From positions 147,783 through 211,782 of the forward strand of contig NZ_LYVJ01000011.1 in NCBI RefSeq assembly GCF_001676385.1: DNA of 64,000 bases, in the 5' to 3' direction. The notes below the pieces were generated by a model, which saw only the letters and a list, made by a program, of their open reading frames with translations, ran no database searches and was not told where the DNA came from. Origin of the DNA: Stenotrophomonas maltophilia. GTDB taxonomy: Bacteria > Pseudomonadota > Gammaproteobacteria > Xanthomonadales > Xanthomonadaceae. Made by a program: the position numbers and the translations under genes. How positions within the stretch are numbered: position 1 is the first letter of the stretch; each line of letters opens with the position of its first letter. Shown piece by piece: positions 53,198 to 62,854 of this stretch.

Positions 53198-56100
53198 ACA
53201 CCTCCATGGCAGACGAAGGAATCCAGCGCATGGCAGGCGATCCCTATCTGGCCCTGCCACTGGATGGCGTCCGCCTGATCGAAGCCAGTGCCGGTACCGG
53301 CAAGACCTTTACCCTGGCCACGCTGTTCACCCGCCTGGTGGTAGAGCAGGGCCTGCGCATCGGCCAGATCCTGGCGGTAACCTTCACCGATGCCGCTACG
53401 CAGGAACTGCGCAAGCGCATCCGTGAGCGCCTGGCGCTGGCCGCGCGCCTGGTCGATCTGGAACCGGCCGAGGGTGAGGCGCCGGACGCCTGCCTGACCC
53501 GCGAGGTGCTGCAGCGTCACTTGCAGGGTGGCAGCGAGAGCGCGGCTGCACTGAAGCGCCGCCTGCAGGTGGCTGCCGACGAGATCGACCTGGCATCCAT
53601 CTTCACCATCCACGGCTTCTGCACTCGCGTGCTGCGCGAGCATGCGCTGGAGAGCGGCCATACCTTCGATCCGCCGGAACTGCTGGCCAGCGATCGTGAA
53701 TTGCTGGGTGAGCTGGCCGCCGACCTGTGGCGCATGCACGCCAACGACCCGGCAACGCTGGAGCCGCTGACCTGGCTGTGGTCCAACCCGGAGGCGCTGG
53801 CGGCCGATCTGCGCGCGCTGCTGGGCGCACCGCCACTGCACCCGTTGCCACGGCCGATGGTGCCGGCCGATCCACAGCCGGCATTGCAGGCCACCGCTGC
53901 CGAACTACAGCAGGCGCTGCGCGAGCATGGCGAGCAGTTCTTCATCGACCTTTGCGATGCCGTCGACAACAAATGGATCAATGGCGTGTCCTACAAGCTG
54001 GGCTGGCTGCACCCGCTGGGCCGGCAGCTGCTGGCCTGGGCCGAGCGCGCCGATCCGCGCGAGCTGCTGGCCAGCGAGCGCCTGCCGGCACTGCTGCCGG
54101 ACGTGCTGGCCGGCAAGACCAACAAGAAGTTCTCCGACCGCACGCCGTCGTCGCCATTGCAGGCGCCGTTGGCGCGCTATGTCGCGCTGCTCGCCGAACG
54201 CGATGCCTGGCTGCGTGCCACCGCGTTGAACTTCCTGCACCGCCTGCGCGACGAGGCAGCGCAACGTCTGCAGGTACTGAAGCGCACGCGCCGGGTGCAG
54301 ACCTACGACGACCTGATCGACGGCGTGGCGTTGGCCCTGGAAGGCCCACAGCGGCAGGTACTGGTGAGGCAGCTGCGCGCGCAGTACCGCATCGCGCTGG
54401 TTGATGAGTTCCAGGACACCGACGACCGCCAGTGGGGCATCTTCCATACCGTGTTCGGCGATTCGCCGGAGGTGCGTGAGCTCGGCCTGGCGCCCGCGCT
54501 GTTCCTGATCGGTGACCCCAAGCAGGCGATCTACGGGTTCCGCGGCGGTGACATCCATACTTACCTTAAGGCCAAGTGGGCGGCGCAGCAGGCACCGGTG
54601 CTGGACCAGAACTTCCGCTCGCGCCCGGCCGTGCTGCGTGCGCTGCAGGCGCTGTACGACAACGGTGGCGAGGACGCCTTCCTTGAACCCGGCATCGAGT
54701 TCGAGCCGGTGCGGGCCGGTGGCGTGCGCAGCGATGCGGACTACCTGCGTGACGGCCATGTGGCCCCGGCACTGACCCTGCGCGTGCTGCGCAGTGGCGG
54801 TGACAAGGCGATGAGTGCCGATGCCTCGCGTGACGCGGCGACCCAGGCCTGCGTGGCCGCGGTCCACCAGACCCTGGTCGATGCACGTGCCGGCAAGGCG
54901 CTGCTGCGCGGACGGCCGGTACAGCCGGGCGACATTGCCGTGCTGGTGCGCTCGCATCGCGAGGCGACCCAGGTGCAACGCGCGCTGGCGGCGGTCGGCA
55001 TCCCGGCGGTCGCGGCCGGCAAGCAGAGCCTGTTTGCCACCAGCGAAGCGCGCGACCTGCGCGCGTTGCTGCTTGCACTGCTGCAACCGGCCGACGAGGG
55101 CCGCCTGCGCGCGGCACTGGCCACCGTACTGCTGGGCCAACCTGCCAGTGCGATCGCCACGATGGAGCGCGAGGGCGACCTGCAGCGCCAGTTCCAGGCA
55201 CAGCTGCTGCATTGGCGCGAGCGCTGGCAGCGCGGCGGGCCGTTCGCGGTCATCGCCGACGTCTGTGCCAGCCAGGGCGAACGCCTGCTGGCGCTGATCG
55301 ACGGCGAGCGCCGCCTGACCAACTACCTGCAGCTGGGCGAGCTGCTGCAGGAGGCCGCGGCGCACGCGCTGGGCATGCATGGCCTGCTGGATTGGCTGCA
55401 GGGGCAGATGGCCAGTGCCGACCAGGATGACGAGCAGCAGCTGCTGCGCCTGGAATCGGACGCGCGCCGCGTGCAGATCATCACGCTGCACAAGAGCAAG
55501 GGCCTGGAGTACCCGCTGGTGTTCCTGCCCTTCGTCGGCATCGACGGCGGCGCCCGGAACACCGCCTCGCATTGCATCGTGCACGTCGGCGGCCAGCGCC
55601 AGCTGCACTGGAAGCTGGACAAGGACGAGGCCTGGGAAGCGGCGAGTGCCCAGCGTGAGCGTGAGCAGCGCGCCGAGGATGCGCGCCTGCTGTATGTAGG
55701 ACTGACCCGTGCCGAGCATGCGCTGTGGATCGCCGTGGGCGACCTGGCCGGGCTGGGCAGGACGCGGCTGGCGCCGCTGCTGGGTGACCTGCAGGCGCTG
55801 CGCGCGCATGCCGACGTGCACATCGACGATAGCGAAGCGCCGGCCGCACTGCCGCAGCTTGCGGCCGAGATGGAAGGCGAACTGCCGGCAGTGCGCGCGC
55901 TGACCCGGCGCGTGCCGCACGACTGGTGGGTGTACAGCTTCACCCAGCTGGCCCACGCCGATGCCGGCGCGGGCAGTGACATCGAAGCGGCTGCCACCGC
56001 GCTGCCGGCGCCGGCAGCCGACGAACCCACCGGCCCGGACCTGCCGCTGGAACCGGCACTCCCGGAAGCCGCCGCGGCGGCCGAGGACAGCGCGCCGCTC

Positions 56101-56874
56101 GACCCGCGTTTCATGGGTAGCCGCTTCGGCAACGTGCTGCACGAGGCAATGGAAAACGTCGACTTCGCCGCATGGGCGGGATGGCAACCCGGCTTGCCGG
56201 CCCCGGAAGGACAGGCCGAGGTGCTGCGCAAGGCGCTGCACGACGAAGGTTATGCCGACGTCGATCTGGACGACGGCGTGGCCGTGCTGGTGCCGCTGGT
56301 GGGCCACACGCTGACCGTGCCGCTGCCCGAAGGCGGCGCGCTGCACAGCCTGGGGGAAGGCGAGCGCCGCGCCGAAATCGACTTCCATTTCGCCATCGAA
56401 GCGACCGCGGTGCCGGCGCTGCTGCAGGTCCTGCATGCGCACGGCATCTCAAGCGCGCGCCGCGGCTTTGGCCAGCGCCGCCGCCTGGAAGGGCTGATGA
56501 CCGGCATGATCGACCTGACCTACGTGCGCGACGGGCGCTGGTACGTGCTCGACTACAAGTCCAACCGCCTGCCCGGCTACAGCCCGGACCTGCTGGCCAT
56601 TGCCATGCGCCACAGCGAGTATGACCTGCAGGCACTGATCTATACCGTGGCCCTGCATCGCTGGCTGCGCTTCCGGCTGGGCGCGGCGTACGACTACGAG
56701 CGCGACATGGGCGGCATCCGCTACCTGTTCTGCCGTGGGCTGGACGGCACCGGCAACGGCGTGCACGCGGACCGCTTCCCGTTCGCGCTGGTGGATGCCT
56801 TGGACGCGCTGTTCGCGGGTGGCGAACAGGCCCAGGCCGAACTGGCCGCGCGTGCCCGCGGAGCCAGCGCATGA
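53194..56874 (+). CDS. recB: Exodeoxyribonuclease V beta subunit RecB
   Basis: A 1226-residue helicase-nuclease. Walker A is EASAGTGKTFTLATL near residue 35; helicase motifs ALVDEFQDTDDRQW and LFLIGDPKQAIYGFRGGDIH, and LHKSKGLEYPLVFLP follow. The C-terminal nuclease domain shows RWYVLDYKSNRLPGY with the D-x-K pair, and the Y residues of the RecB family. It starts with an ATGA overlap with the recC stop and ends with an overlap into recD. Confidence 0.96.
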   Translation: MNTSMADEGIQRMAGDPYLALPLDGVRLIEASAGTGKTFTLATLFTRLVVEQGLRIGQILAVTFTDAATQELRKRIRERLALAARLVDLEPAEGEAPDACLTREVLQRHLQGGSESAAALKRRLQVAADEIDLASIFTIHGFCTRVLREHALESGHTFDPPELLASDRELLGELAADLWRMHANDPATLEPLTWLWSNPEALAADLRALLGAPPLHPLPRPMVPADPQPALQATAAELQQALREHGEQFFIDLCDAVDNKWINGVSYKLGWLHPLGRQLLAWAERADPRELLASERLPALLPDVLAGKTNKKFSDRTPSSPLQAPLARYVALLAERDAWLRATALNFLHRLRDEAAQRLQVLKRTRRVQTYDDLIDGVALALEGPQRQVLVRQLRAQYRIALVDEFQDTDDRQWGIFHTVFGDSPEVRELGLAPALFLIGDPKQAIYGFRGGDIHTYLKAKWAAQQAPVLDQNFRSRPAVLRALQALYDNGGEDAFLEPGIEFEPVRAGGVRSDADYLRDGHVAPALTLRVLRSGGDKAMSADASRDAATQACVAAVHQTLVDARAGKALLRGRPVQPGDIAVLVRSHREATQVQRALAAVGIPAVAAGKQSLFATSEARDLRALLLALLQPADEGRLRAALATVLLGQPASAIATMEREGDLQRQFQAQLLHWRERWQRGGPFAVIADVCASQGERLLALIDGERRLTNYLQLGELLQEAAAHALGMHGLLDWLQGQMASADQDDEQQLLRLESDARRVQIITLHKSKGLEYPLVFLPFVGIDGGARNTASHCIVHVGGQRQLHWKLDKDEAWEAASAQREREQRAEDARLLYVGLTRAEHALWIAVGDLAGLGRTRLAPLLGDLQALRAHADVHIDDSEAPAALPQLAAEMEGELPAVRALTRRVPHDWWVYSFTQLAHADAGAGSDIEAAATALPAPAADEPTGPDLPLEPALPEAAAAAEDSAPLDPRFMGSRFGNVLHEAMENVDFAAWAGWQPGLPAPEGQAEVLRKALHDEGYADVDLDDGVAVLVPLVGHTLTVPLPEGGALHSLGEGERRAEIDFHFAIEATAVPALLQVLHAHGISSARRGFGQRRRLEGLMTGMIDLTYVRDGRWYVLDYKSNRLPGYSPDLLAIAMRHSEYDLQALIYTVALHRWLRFRLGAAYDYERDMGGIRYLFCRGLDGTGNGVHADRFPFALVDALDALFAGGEQAQAELAARARGASA

Positions 56875-58751
56875 GCCTGTTGCAGGAGCTCTACCGCAAT
56901 GGCCAGCTGCGCACCCTCGACCATGCACTGGCGACCAGCCTGCAGCGGCTGCGCGACGACACCCCGGACAGCGTGGCGGTGGCCGCTGCGCTGGCCTCGC
57001 TGGCGGTGTCTCACGGTCACGCCGCGTTCGACCCGGCGCAACCGCAGCGGCTGCTGGAAGGCATACCCCAGTGGCCTGCCGCACAGGACTGGCTGGCACA
57101 ACTGCGCGCATCGCCGTGGGTGGCGACACCGGAGCGGGCCGACGCCGTCGCCGATGACGCGCCACTGGTGCTGGAAAACGGACTGCTCTACCTGCGCCGT
57201 TATCGCGAATACGAGCGGCAGCTGGCGGCCGGCCTGCAGCGTATCGGCCGGCATCCCGTGCCAGCGCCCGACGTGGCGGCGCTGGCACCGTTGTTCGCGC
57301 GCCTGTTCCCGCAGGCGCTGGACAGCGAGGACCACCAGGCACGCGCGGCCGGTGTGGCCCTGCGCCACCCGCTGGCGCTGATCACCGGTGGCCCCGGCAC
57401 CGGCAAGACCACCACCATCGCGCGCCTGCTGCTGCTGCTGGCGGCGCAGGCCCAGCAGGCCGGCCAGCCACTCCCCGAAGTGGCGTTGGCTGCCCCCACC
57501 GGGCGCGCCGCCGAGCGCATGGCCGAGAGCCTGCGCCTGGCCATGCAACGCGTGCAGGAACAGGGGCTGGACCCGGCACTGTGCGCGGCGCTGCCCGGTA
57601 CCGGCACCACCCTGCATCGACTGCTCGGCGTGATTCCCGATTCTCCGCGCTTCCGCCACCACGCCGACAACCCGCTGCCGGTGGACGTCGTGGTGGTCGA
57701 CGAAGCCTCGATGATCGACCTGCCGATGATGGCCAAGCTGGTCGATGCGATCGCCAGCGGCACCCGGCTGATCCTGCTCGGCGATCCCGACCAGCTGCCG
57801 TCGGTGGAAGCGGGCGACGTGCTCAGCGCGATCCTGCGTGCCAGCGGCGATGGCATCGGCACCCGCGCCGACGACGCGCAGGCGCTGCACGGCCTGCTGG
57901 CACCCGCTACGTTGCAGCCACAGGCCGCAACGCGCGCCTTCGCCGGCCGTCGCGTGCAGTTGCGGCGCGGCTATCGGCAGAGCGATGCGCTGGAACTGGC
58001 ACCTCTGGCCCACGCCGTACGCGAGGGTGAGGGCAGCATCGCATTGCAGCTGCTGCGTGGCGGTGCACTGGCCGGCGTGCATTTCCACGAAGGTGAAGCC
58101 GACCCGCTACGCGGCCAGCGCGAGCACCTGCTGGGCCACTGGCGCGCGCTGGCTGACGCCGCCGATCCGGTGCATGCCCTGCAGCAGGCCGGCCGCCTGC
58201 GCGTGCTCACGGCATTGCGCGAAGGCCCGCAGGGTGCGCGCGGACTCAACAGCCGTATCGAACAGCTGCTGGCCGGCAACACCCCGGGGTACTTCCAGGG
58301 CCGCCTGCTGCTGGTCACCGAGAACAGCTACCGCCACCGCCTGTTCAACGGCGATATTGGCATCTGCCTGCGCGACGACAGTGGCGCGATGGTGGCCTGG
58401 TTCCCCGGCGACAGCGTCGACCAGCCGCGCGCCTTCCACCCGGCCGCGTTGCCCGCGCACGAAAGCGCGTTCGCGATGACCGTGCACAAGGCGCAGGGCT
58501 CGGAATTCGACGAAGTGTGGTTGCAGCTGCCACGCCAGGACAGCCGCGTGCTGTCGCGTGAACTGGTCTACACCGGGCTGACCCGAGCGCGCCAGGTGCT
58601 GCATGTAGCCGGCAGTGCGGAGGTGCTGCAGGCCGCGTTGAAGCGCCACGCCAGCCGGTTGGGTGGCCTGGCCTGGCGGCTGGGTGCGGAAGGTATGGCC
58701 GAAGCACCGGCGCCCATCGAACAGCCCACGGTGCAGGGCCAGTTGTTCTGA
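56871..58751 (+). CDS. recD: Exodeoxyribonuclease V alpha subunit RecD
   Basis: A 626-residue 5'-3' helicase of RecBCD. Walker A ITGGPGTGKTTTIARLL near residue 170, DVVVVDEASMIDLPMM (Walker B), LGDPDQLPSVEAGDVL and the C-terminal FAMTVHKAQGSEFDEVWL and YTGLTRARQVLHV motifs are all present. ATG overlaps the recB stop. With recC and recB it makes the complete double-strand-break repair enzyme. Two GGGGTC palindromes follow. Confidence 0.96.
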   Translation: MSLLQELYRNGQLRTLDHALATSLQRLRDDTPDSVAVAAALASLAVSHGHAAFDPAQPQRLLEGIPQWPAAQDWLAQLRASPWVATPERADAVADDAPLVLENGLLYLRRYREYERQLAAGLQRIGRHPVPAPDVAALAPLFARLFPQALDSEDHQARAAGVALRHPLALITGGPGTGKTTTIARLLLLLAAQAQQAGQPLPEVALAAPTGRAAERMAESLRLAMQRVQEQGLDPALCAALPGTGTTLHRLLGVIPDSPRFRHHADNPLPVDVVVVDEASMIDLPMMAKLVDAIASGTRLILLGDPDQLPSVEAGDVLSAILRASGDGIGTRADDAQALHGLLAPATLQPQAATRAFAGRRVQLRRGYRQSDALELAPLAHAVREGEGSIALQLLRGGALAGVHFHEGEADPLRGQREHLLGHWRALADAADPVHALQQAGRLRVLTALREGPQGARGLNSRIEQLLAGNTPGYFQGRLLLVTENSYRHRLFNGDIGICLRDDSGAMVAWFPGDSVDQPRAFHPAALPAHESAFAMTVHKAQGSEFDEVWLQLPRQDSRVLSRELVYTGLTRARQVLHVAGSAEVLQAALKRHASRLGGLAWRLGAEGMAEAPAPIEQPTVQGQLF

Positions 58752-58754
58752 ACC

Positions 58755-58795
58755 GGGGTCGGATCCCGTTCCCACCGGGAACGGGCTCTGACCCC
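58755..58795. repeat. Palindrome of the GGGGTCGGATCC family
   Basis: GGGGTCGGATCCC / GGGCTCTGACCCC outer arms with inner arms GTTCCC/GGGAAC around a short ACC loop, three bases after the recD stop. Confidence 0.8.
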
Positions 58796-58818
58796 ATCGC
58801 CCGGGACACGCATGTTCC

Positions 58819-58854
58819 GGGTCAGAGCCCTCCCTTCGGGAGGGATCCGACCCT
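58819..58854. repeat. Palindrome of the GGGGTCAGATCC family
   Basis: GGGTCAGAGCCC / GGGATCCGACCC outer arms with inner CTCCC/GGGAG and a TTC loop. It is inverted relative to the copy at 58755 and lies directly beyond the stop of the hypothetical gene. Confidence 0.8.
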
Positions 58855-58857
58855 GCG

Positions 58858-59256
58858 TCATTCCGCAATCAGCACCAGTCCATCGGGATACACGATCGCG
58901 GCTTCATCGGCGCTCACATCGAAGAACCCAACCCCATGCTTCTCGGCCAGGTCCTGCACGCGACCATGTGCGCGCTCGGCCACCGAATACACGAACGCGC
59001 CGTAGATCACCTGCCGGCCGATGCTGTACTCGGTCACCTCGGCGCGATCGTCATCGTCGTTGCTCACTGGTCCGTTCAACGGCGGGAATTCCTGCGCCAT
59101 CTCCGCGAACCACGCCTGCAGCGCCGGGCTGCTGACGGCCGGGTCGTCGTACTCGTGGCGCTCGTTCCACTGCGTCTGCTTTTCGAACCAGGCGATGAAG
59201 GCCGCCGCCTCACGTGGCGCGGCGCTGGCCTCGAACACCATCATGTCGTAACTCAT
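58858..59256 (-). CDS. Hypothetical protein bracketed by palindromes
   Basis: A 132-residue acidic protein that begins MSYDMMVFEASAAPREAAAF. It contains aromatic pairs (AWFEKQTQWNERHEYDDP, LQAWFAEMAQEFPPLNGP) and a compact C-terminal part (VYPDGLVLIAE). No signal peptide or membrane segment, so cytoplasmic. I know similar proteins exist in xanthomonads but no function. The start at 59256 is preferred; an extension to 59337 would run into the repeat at 59279. GGGGTC palindromes lie on both sides. Confidence 0.75.
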   Translation of the reverse strand: MSYDMMVFEASAAPREAAAFIAWFEKQTQWNERHEYDDPAVSSPALQAWFAEMAQEFPPLNGPVSNDDDDRAEVTEYSIGRQVIYGAFVYSVAERAHGRVQDLAEKHGVGFFDVSADEAAIVYPDGLVLIAE

Positions 59257-59278
59257 TGAACCGTCCTGTTGCAGCGCC

Positions 59279-59317
59279 GGGGTCGGATCCCTCTCCGCAG
59301 GAGAGGGCCCTGACCCC
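59279..59317. repeat. Palindrome of the GGGGTCGGATCC family
   Basis: GGGGTCGGATCC / GGGCCCTGACCCC outer arms with inner CTCTCC/GGAGAG and a GCA loop. It lies between the hypothetical gene and the FUSC gene end. Confidence 0.8.
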
Positions 59318-59350
59318 TCCGCGGAGTCTGTGGCCACACAGGGTAGCGCG

Positions 59351-61390
59351 CTACGGCTGCGTCGCCGTGTCCATGGCCAGCCCCGGTGCCAATGCCTTCG
59401 CGTCCGGGAACAGTGCGAAACGCAACCCGACCAGGCCCATCAGCGCCTCGTCACGCGCCTTGCAGGCGGCCACGCTGCCGACCCGTCCCAGCGACATATC
59501 CAGGCGCTCGCGCAGCGCCTGGTCAGCAGCGATCGGCCTGCGCGCAGCGATCTGCCGGCGGTAGTGCACGGCGATCTCTTCAAGAATGTGTTCGACCGCC
59601 TCGCGGCTGCGCTCGGGCAGTTCCAGCCGGGCGCGGCGCAGCTGCAGGATGTTCAGGCCGATGCGCGCCTCGTTGAGCATGTCCACCGAGGCAATGTCGC
59701 TGCCCTCCGGCGTTGCCGCCAGGCGTGGTGCGAGCAGGCCCAGCAGGTCGAGCATGCGCGCGGCGAAGCGCTGGCGGTCCTGCTGGCCGCGACCCTCGGC
59801 GGCCTCGGCCAGCGTGGTCCAGCCCTGCCGCACCAGCCGGCGCGCGGTCCATTCGGCACCCACCGAACGGAACAGGCGGGTCATCACCACGGCGAAGCCG
59901 ATGCCGATGAACATCGCGATCGACGAGTTGAGGAAGGCCTGGATGTTGGCGCTGTAGGTGTTCTGCAGGCTCAACAGTGCGGCCAGGTTCACTGTCAGCG
60001 GCAGCGCGAACAGCGCGCTCTTGGGGTGATGCAGCATCAGCCCCAGTGGCAGGAATGCCACCGCCAGCACCAGCGCCAGCAGGCCGAAGTCATGCACGGC
60101 CGGAAACACGCCGAACAGGTACACGCCCGCCACCACCGAGGCGACCATCGCCCACACCAGGAACGACACCATGCTGGGCGCCGGATCGTCCTGTGCGGCG
60201 AAGAACGCGGCGGTCACTGCGGCCATCATCGCGCCATTGCCACCCCCTTCCCAGCCGAGCGCGATCCACAGCACGCAGTAGCTCATCAACGCCACGCCGG
60301 CGCTGAGTGCGGAGAACAGCGCCATGCCGTAGTCGACGTGCCTGTCGGCGGCCACCCGTTCGGTGCGGATGCGGTAGTGCGCGCGGTCCAGGGGTGCGGT
60401 GCCATGGTCGATCGCGTGCTGGAGGGTACGGCAGTCCTGCCACAGGTCCACCAGCTCTTCCAGGCGCAGCAGCAGGCTGGCCAGCTGCAGGTGCTGCAGG
60501 TCGCGGTCCACCTGCGGCTTCAGCGCACTGATGCGCGCGCGCAGCCGTGCGTACTCGCTGGCGTTGGTCGGTCCGTCCAGCCAATCGTGGATGTCGTCGA
60601 CCAGCGCCGGCAGGCCCTCCGGCAGGTCTTGGCCCCCGCTGCGCAGTGCACTCAGGCGGTCGGCGATCGATGACAGCACCGGCAACAACAGCAGCATGCG
60701 CTCGCGCAGCCGTTCCATCGACACCGCCGATCCAGCGTGGCGCGGATCATCGCGGCGCAGGAACTCGATCAGCGCCTCGAACTGCACCAGGTCGGCGGCC
60801 AGCCGGTTGCGCGGCGCATGCGCACGGCCGCGTTCAAGGACCTGCCGGCACCATTGCGCGGCATCCTCCATCCAGTTGCCGATGCGTGCACGCAGCATCG
60901 GGCGTACCGAAGCCGGGAACAGCAACGAGGCGAACAGCACCGCCACCACCGTGCCGAGGATGATCTCCTCGCTGCGCGCCACCACCGTGTCGAAGATGGT
61001 TTCCGGCGAGGTCACCGCCGGAAAGCCGATGAAAGCGGTGGTGTAGCCGGCCAGCAGGAACGCGTAGCCGCGCGGGCCACGATTGAGCAGGGCCATGAAC
61101 AGGCAACCGGCCAGCCAGATCGACATCGCCGCGCTCAGCACCAGCGGCGTCTCCACCAGCGCCGGCAGCACCAGCAGGGTCGCCAGGCCGGCCACCAGCG
61201 TGCCGACGATGCGGTACACGCCCTTGGCGCGGGTCGGGCCCAGCAGCGGCTGGCTGACGATATAGACCGTGCCCATCGCCCAGTACGGGCGTGACAGGTT
61301 GCCGGCCATGGCGATGTACAGCGCGGCCACTGCGGCCAGGTAGGTCTTGATCGAGAACAGCCAGGCCTGGCGGTCGGTCAGCGCGTTCAT
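59351..61390 (-). CDS. FUSC/AaeB-family efflux pump, inner-membrane subunit
   Basis: A 679-residue inner-membrane protein with two sets of about five to six helices (about 15-165 and 355-510) separated by cytoplasmic helical regions, the FUSC/AaeB fold. Landmarks: YIAMAGNLSRPYWAMGTVYIVSQPLLG, EEIILGTVVAVLFASLLFPAS. It exports aromatic acids or fusaric acid together with the preceding membrane-fusion and outer-membrane proteins. It is the last gene of the operon, three bases after the outer-membrane factor. S. maltophilia has a described fusaric-acid pump of this type (FuaABC), but I cannot tell whether this is that locus. Confidence 0.9.
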   Translation of the reverse strand: MNALTDRQAWLFSIKTYLAAVAALYIAMAGNLSRPYWAMGTVYIVSQPLLGPTRAKGVYRIVGTLVAGLATLLVLPALVETPLVLSAAMSIWLAGCLFMALLNRGPRGYAFLLAGYTTAFIGFPAVTSPETIFDTVVARSEEIILGTVVAVLFASLLFPASVRPMLRARIGNWMEDAAQWCRQVLERGRAHAPRNRLAADLVQFEALIEFLRRDDPRHAGSAVSMERLRERMLLLLPVLSSIADRLSALRSGGQDLPEGLPALVDDIHDWLDGPTNASEYARLRARISALKPQVDRDLQHLQLASLLLRLEELVDLWQDCRTLQHAIDHGTAPLDRAHYRIRTERVAADRHVDYGMALFSALSAGVALMSYCVLWIALGWEGGGNGAMMAAVTAAFFAAQDDPAPSMVSFLVWAMVASVVAGVYLFGVFPAVHDFGLLALVLAVAFLPLGLMLHHPKSALFALPLTVNLAALLSLQNTYSANIQAFLNSSIAMFIGIGFAVVMTRLFRSVGAEWTARRLVRQGWTTLAEAAEGRGQQDRQRFAARMLDLLGLLAPRLAATPEGSDIASVDMLNEARIGLNILQLRRARLELPERSREAVEHILEEIAVHYRRQIAARRPIAADQALRERLDMSLGRVGSVAACKARDEALMGLVGLRFALFPDAKALAPGLAMDTATQP

Positions 61391-61393
61391 GGA

Positions 61394-62854
61394 TTACTTC
61401 GCAGAGGCCTGTGCATTGGCGGGCGCGGCCGTTGCCTGCCAGCCACCACCGAGCACCAGGAACAGGTGGATCTGGTCACGCGAGACCTGCGCTTCGGCGG
61501 CGGCCAGGGTGGCATCGCTGGTGGCCAGGCTGCGGTCGGCATCCAGGCTGGACAGGTACGGCGTACGGCCCCCCTGGTACAACCGGCGGTTCTGCTCGGC
61601 GGCCAGTGCGGCCTGTTCCTGCGCGGTGCGCAGTGATTGCAGCCGGCGCAGGTCCTGCGCATAGCGGTCCAGCGCGGTCTGGGTCTCGCGCAGCGCCTGC
61701 AGCACGATGTGGTCGAACTCGGCGAGCGCCGCATCCGCACCGGCTTCGGCGGCGTGGATGCGTGCATGGGTACCGGACGACGGCAGCGTCCACGAGATCA
61801 GCGGGCCGATCGACCACTGCTGGGTCATCGGCGTGCCGAAGTCCTCCAGCAGGCCGGCGGCACCGGCCGAGGCGCCCAGGCGGATGTTCGGGTACAGCTC
61901 GGCGGTGGCGACGCCGATCCGAGCCGTGGCCGAGGCCAGCTTGCGTTCGGCCTGGCGCACGTCGGGGCGGCGCTGCAGCAGTGCCCGGCCGTCACCGACC
62001 GGCAGCGGCTGCGCCAGGCTGGGCGCGTGCGCACAGTCGATCACGCCGGCCGGCAGCTGGCCAGGGGTCTGCCCCAGCAGGGCGGCCAGCGAATAGGCGG
62101 CTGCCGAACGCTGCGCGCGCAGCGGCGGCAGCGCGGCTTCCAACAGCGCGACCTGGGCATTGGCACGGGCCAGTTCCGGCGGCGTGCCGCGGCCGGCTGC
62201 GACCAGGCGCTCGGTGACACTGCGGCTGCGCTGCTGCAGCTGCAGCGAATGCTCGGCCACGTGCAGTTCGTGGTTGGCGTGGCAGATTTCCAGGTAGCTG
62301 TCGGCCACCTGCGCGACCACGCTGACCTGGGCCAGGTCGCGCGCCGCAGCGACCGACTGCTCGTCGGCACGCGCTGCCTCGGCACCACGCTTGAGCTTGC
62401 CGAACAGATCGAACTGGTAGCTGACCGCGAACTTGCCATCGGCCAGGTTGATCACCGGCAGCTCGTGCTCCTGCAGGAACGATTCGGCCGACAGCTGCGC
62501 GCGGCTGGCGCCGGCTTCGGCCTCGTACTCGAAGCCACCGGCGTCCAGCGCCTGTTCGTAAACGGCGGCCGCGCGGCGCAGGTGCGCATCGGCGGCCTTC
62601 AGTTCCACGTTGTCACGCAGCGCCTGGGTGATCAGGCCGTCCAGCACCGGGTCGTTGTACAGCGACCACCAGCGGTCGGGCAGCGCCTGGTTGGCGGCAA
62701 TCTGCGGGTTCTGGGTATCGATGAAGGCCGCATTGGCCTCCGGGCGCTTGAACGCCGAGCTTTCCGGCAGTGCATAGTCCGGGCCGACGGTCCTGCACGC
62801 GGCCAGGCTGGCCAGCGCGACGATCAGGCCGAGACGGGGCAGGGGGGCGTTCAC
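61394..62854 (-). CDS. Outer-membrane efflux factor (NodT/TolC-type lipoprotein)
   Basis: A 486-residue outer-membrane channel of the RND/FUSC pump type. A GTG start at 62854 gives a lipoprotein signal (LGLIVALASLAAC, then RTVGPDY, the characteristic start of NodT-family factors). Two OEP repeats follow, with helical hairpins and the segments QFDLFGKLKRGAEAARA and LYPNIRLGASAG. The GTG overlaps the stop of the HlyD gene (GTGA), so they are translationally coupled. Confidence 0.92.
   Translation of the reverse strand: MNAPLPRLGLIVALASLAACRTVGPDYALPESSAFKRPEANAAFIDTQNPQIAANQALPDRWWSLYNDPVLDGLITQALRDNVELKAADAHLRRAAAVYEQALDAGGFEYEAEAGASRAQLSAESFLQEHELPVINLADGKFAVSYQFDLFGKLKRGAEAARADEQSVAAARDLAQVSVVAQVADSYLEICHANHELHVAEHSLQLQQRSRSVTERLVAAGRGTPPELARANAQVALLEAALPPLRAQRSAAAYSLAALLGQTPGQLPAGVIDCAHAPSLAQPLPVGDGRALLQRRPDVRQAERKLASATARIGVATAELYPNIRLGASAGAAGLLEDFGTPMTQQWSIGPLISWTLPSSGTHARIHAAEAGADAALAEFDHIVLQALRETQTALDRYAQDLRRLQSLRTAQEQAALAAEQNRRLYQGGRTPYLSSLDADRSLATSDATLAAAEAQVSRDQIHLFLVLGGGWQATAAPANAQASAK

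Noticed and set aside
50492..53260. A 922-codon minus-strand open frame opposite recC.
   Set aside because: Shadow of recC; no start context, no motif.
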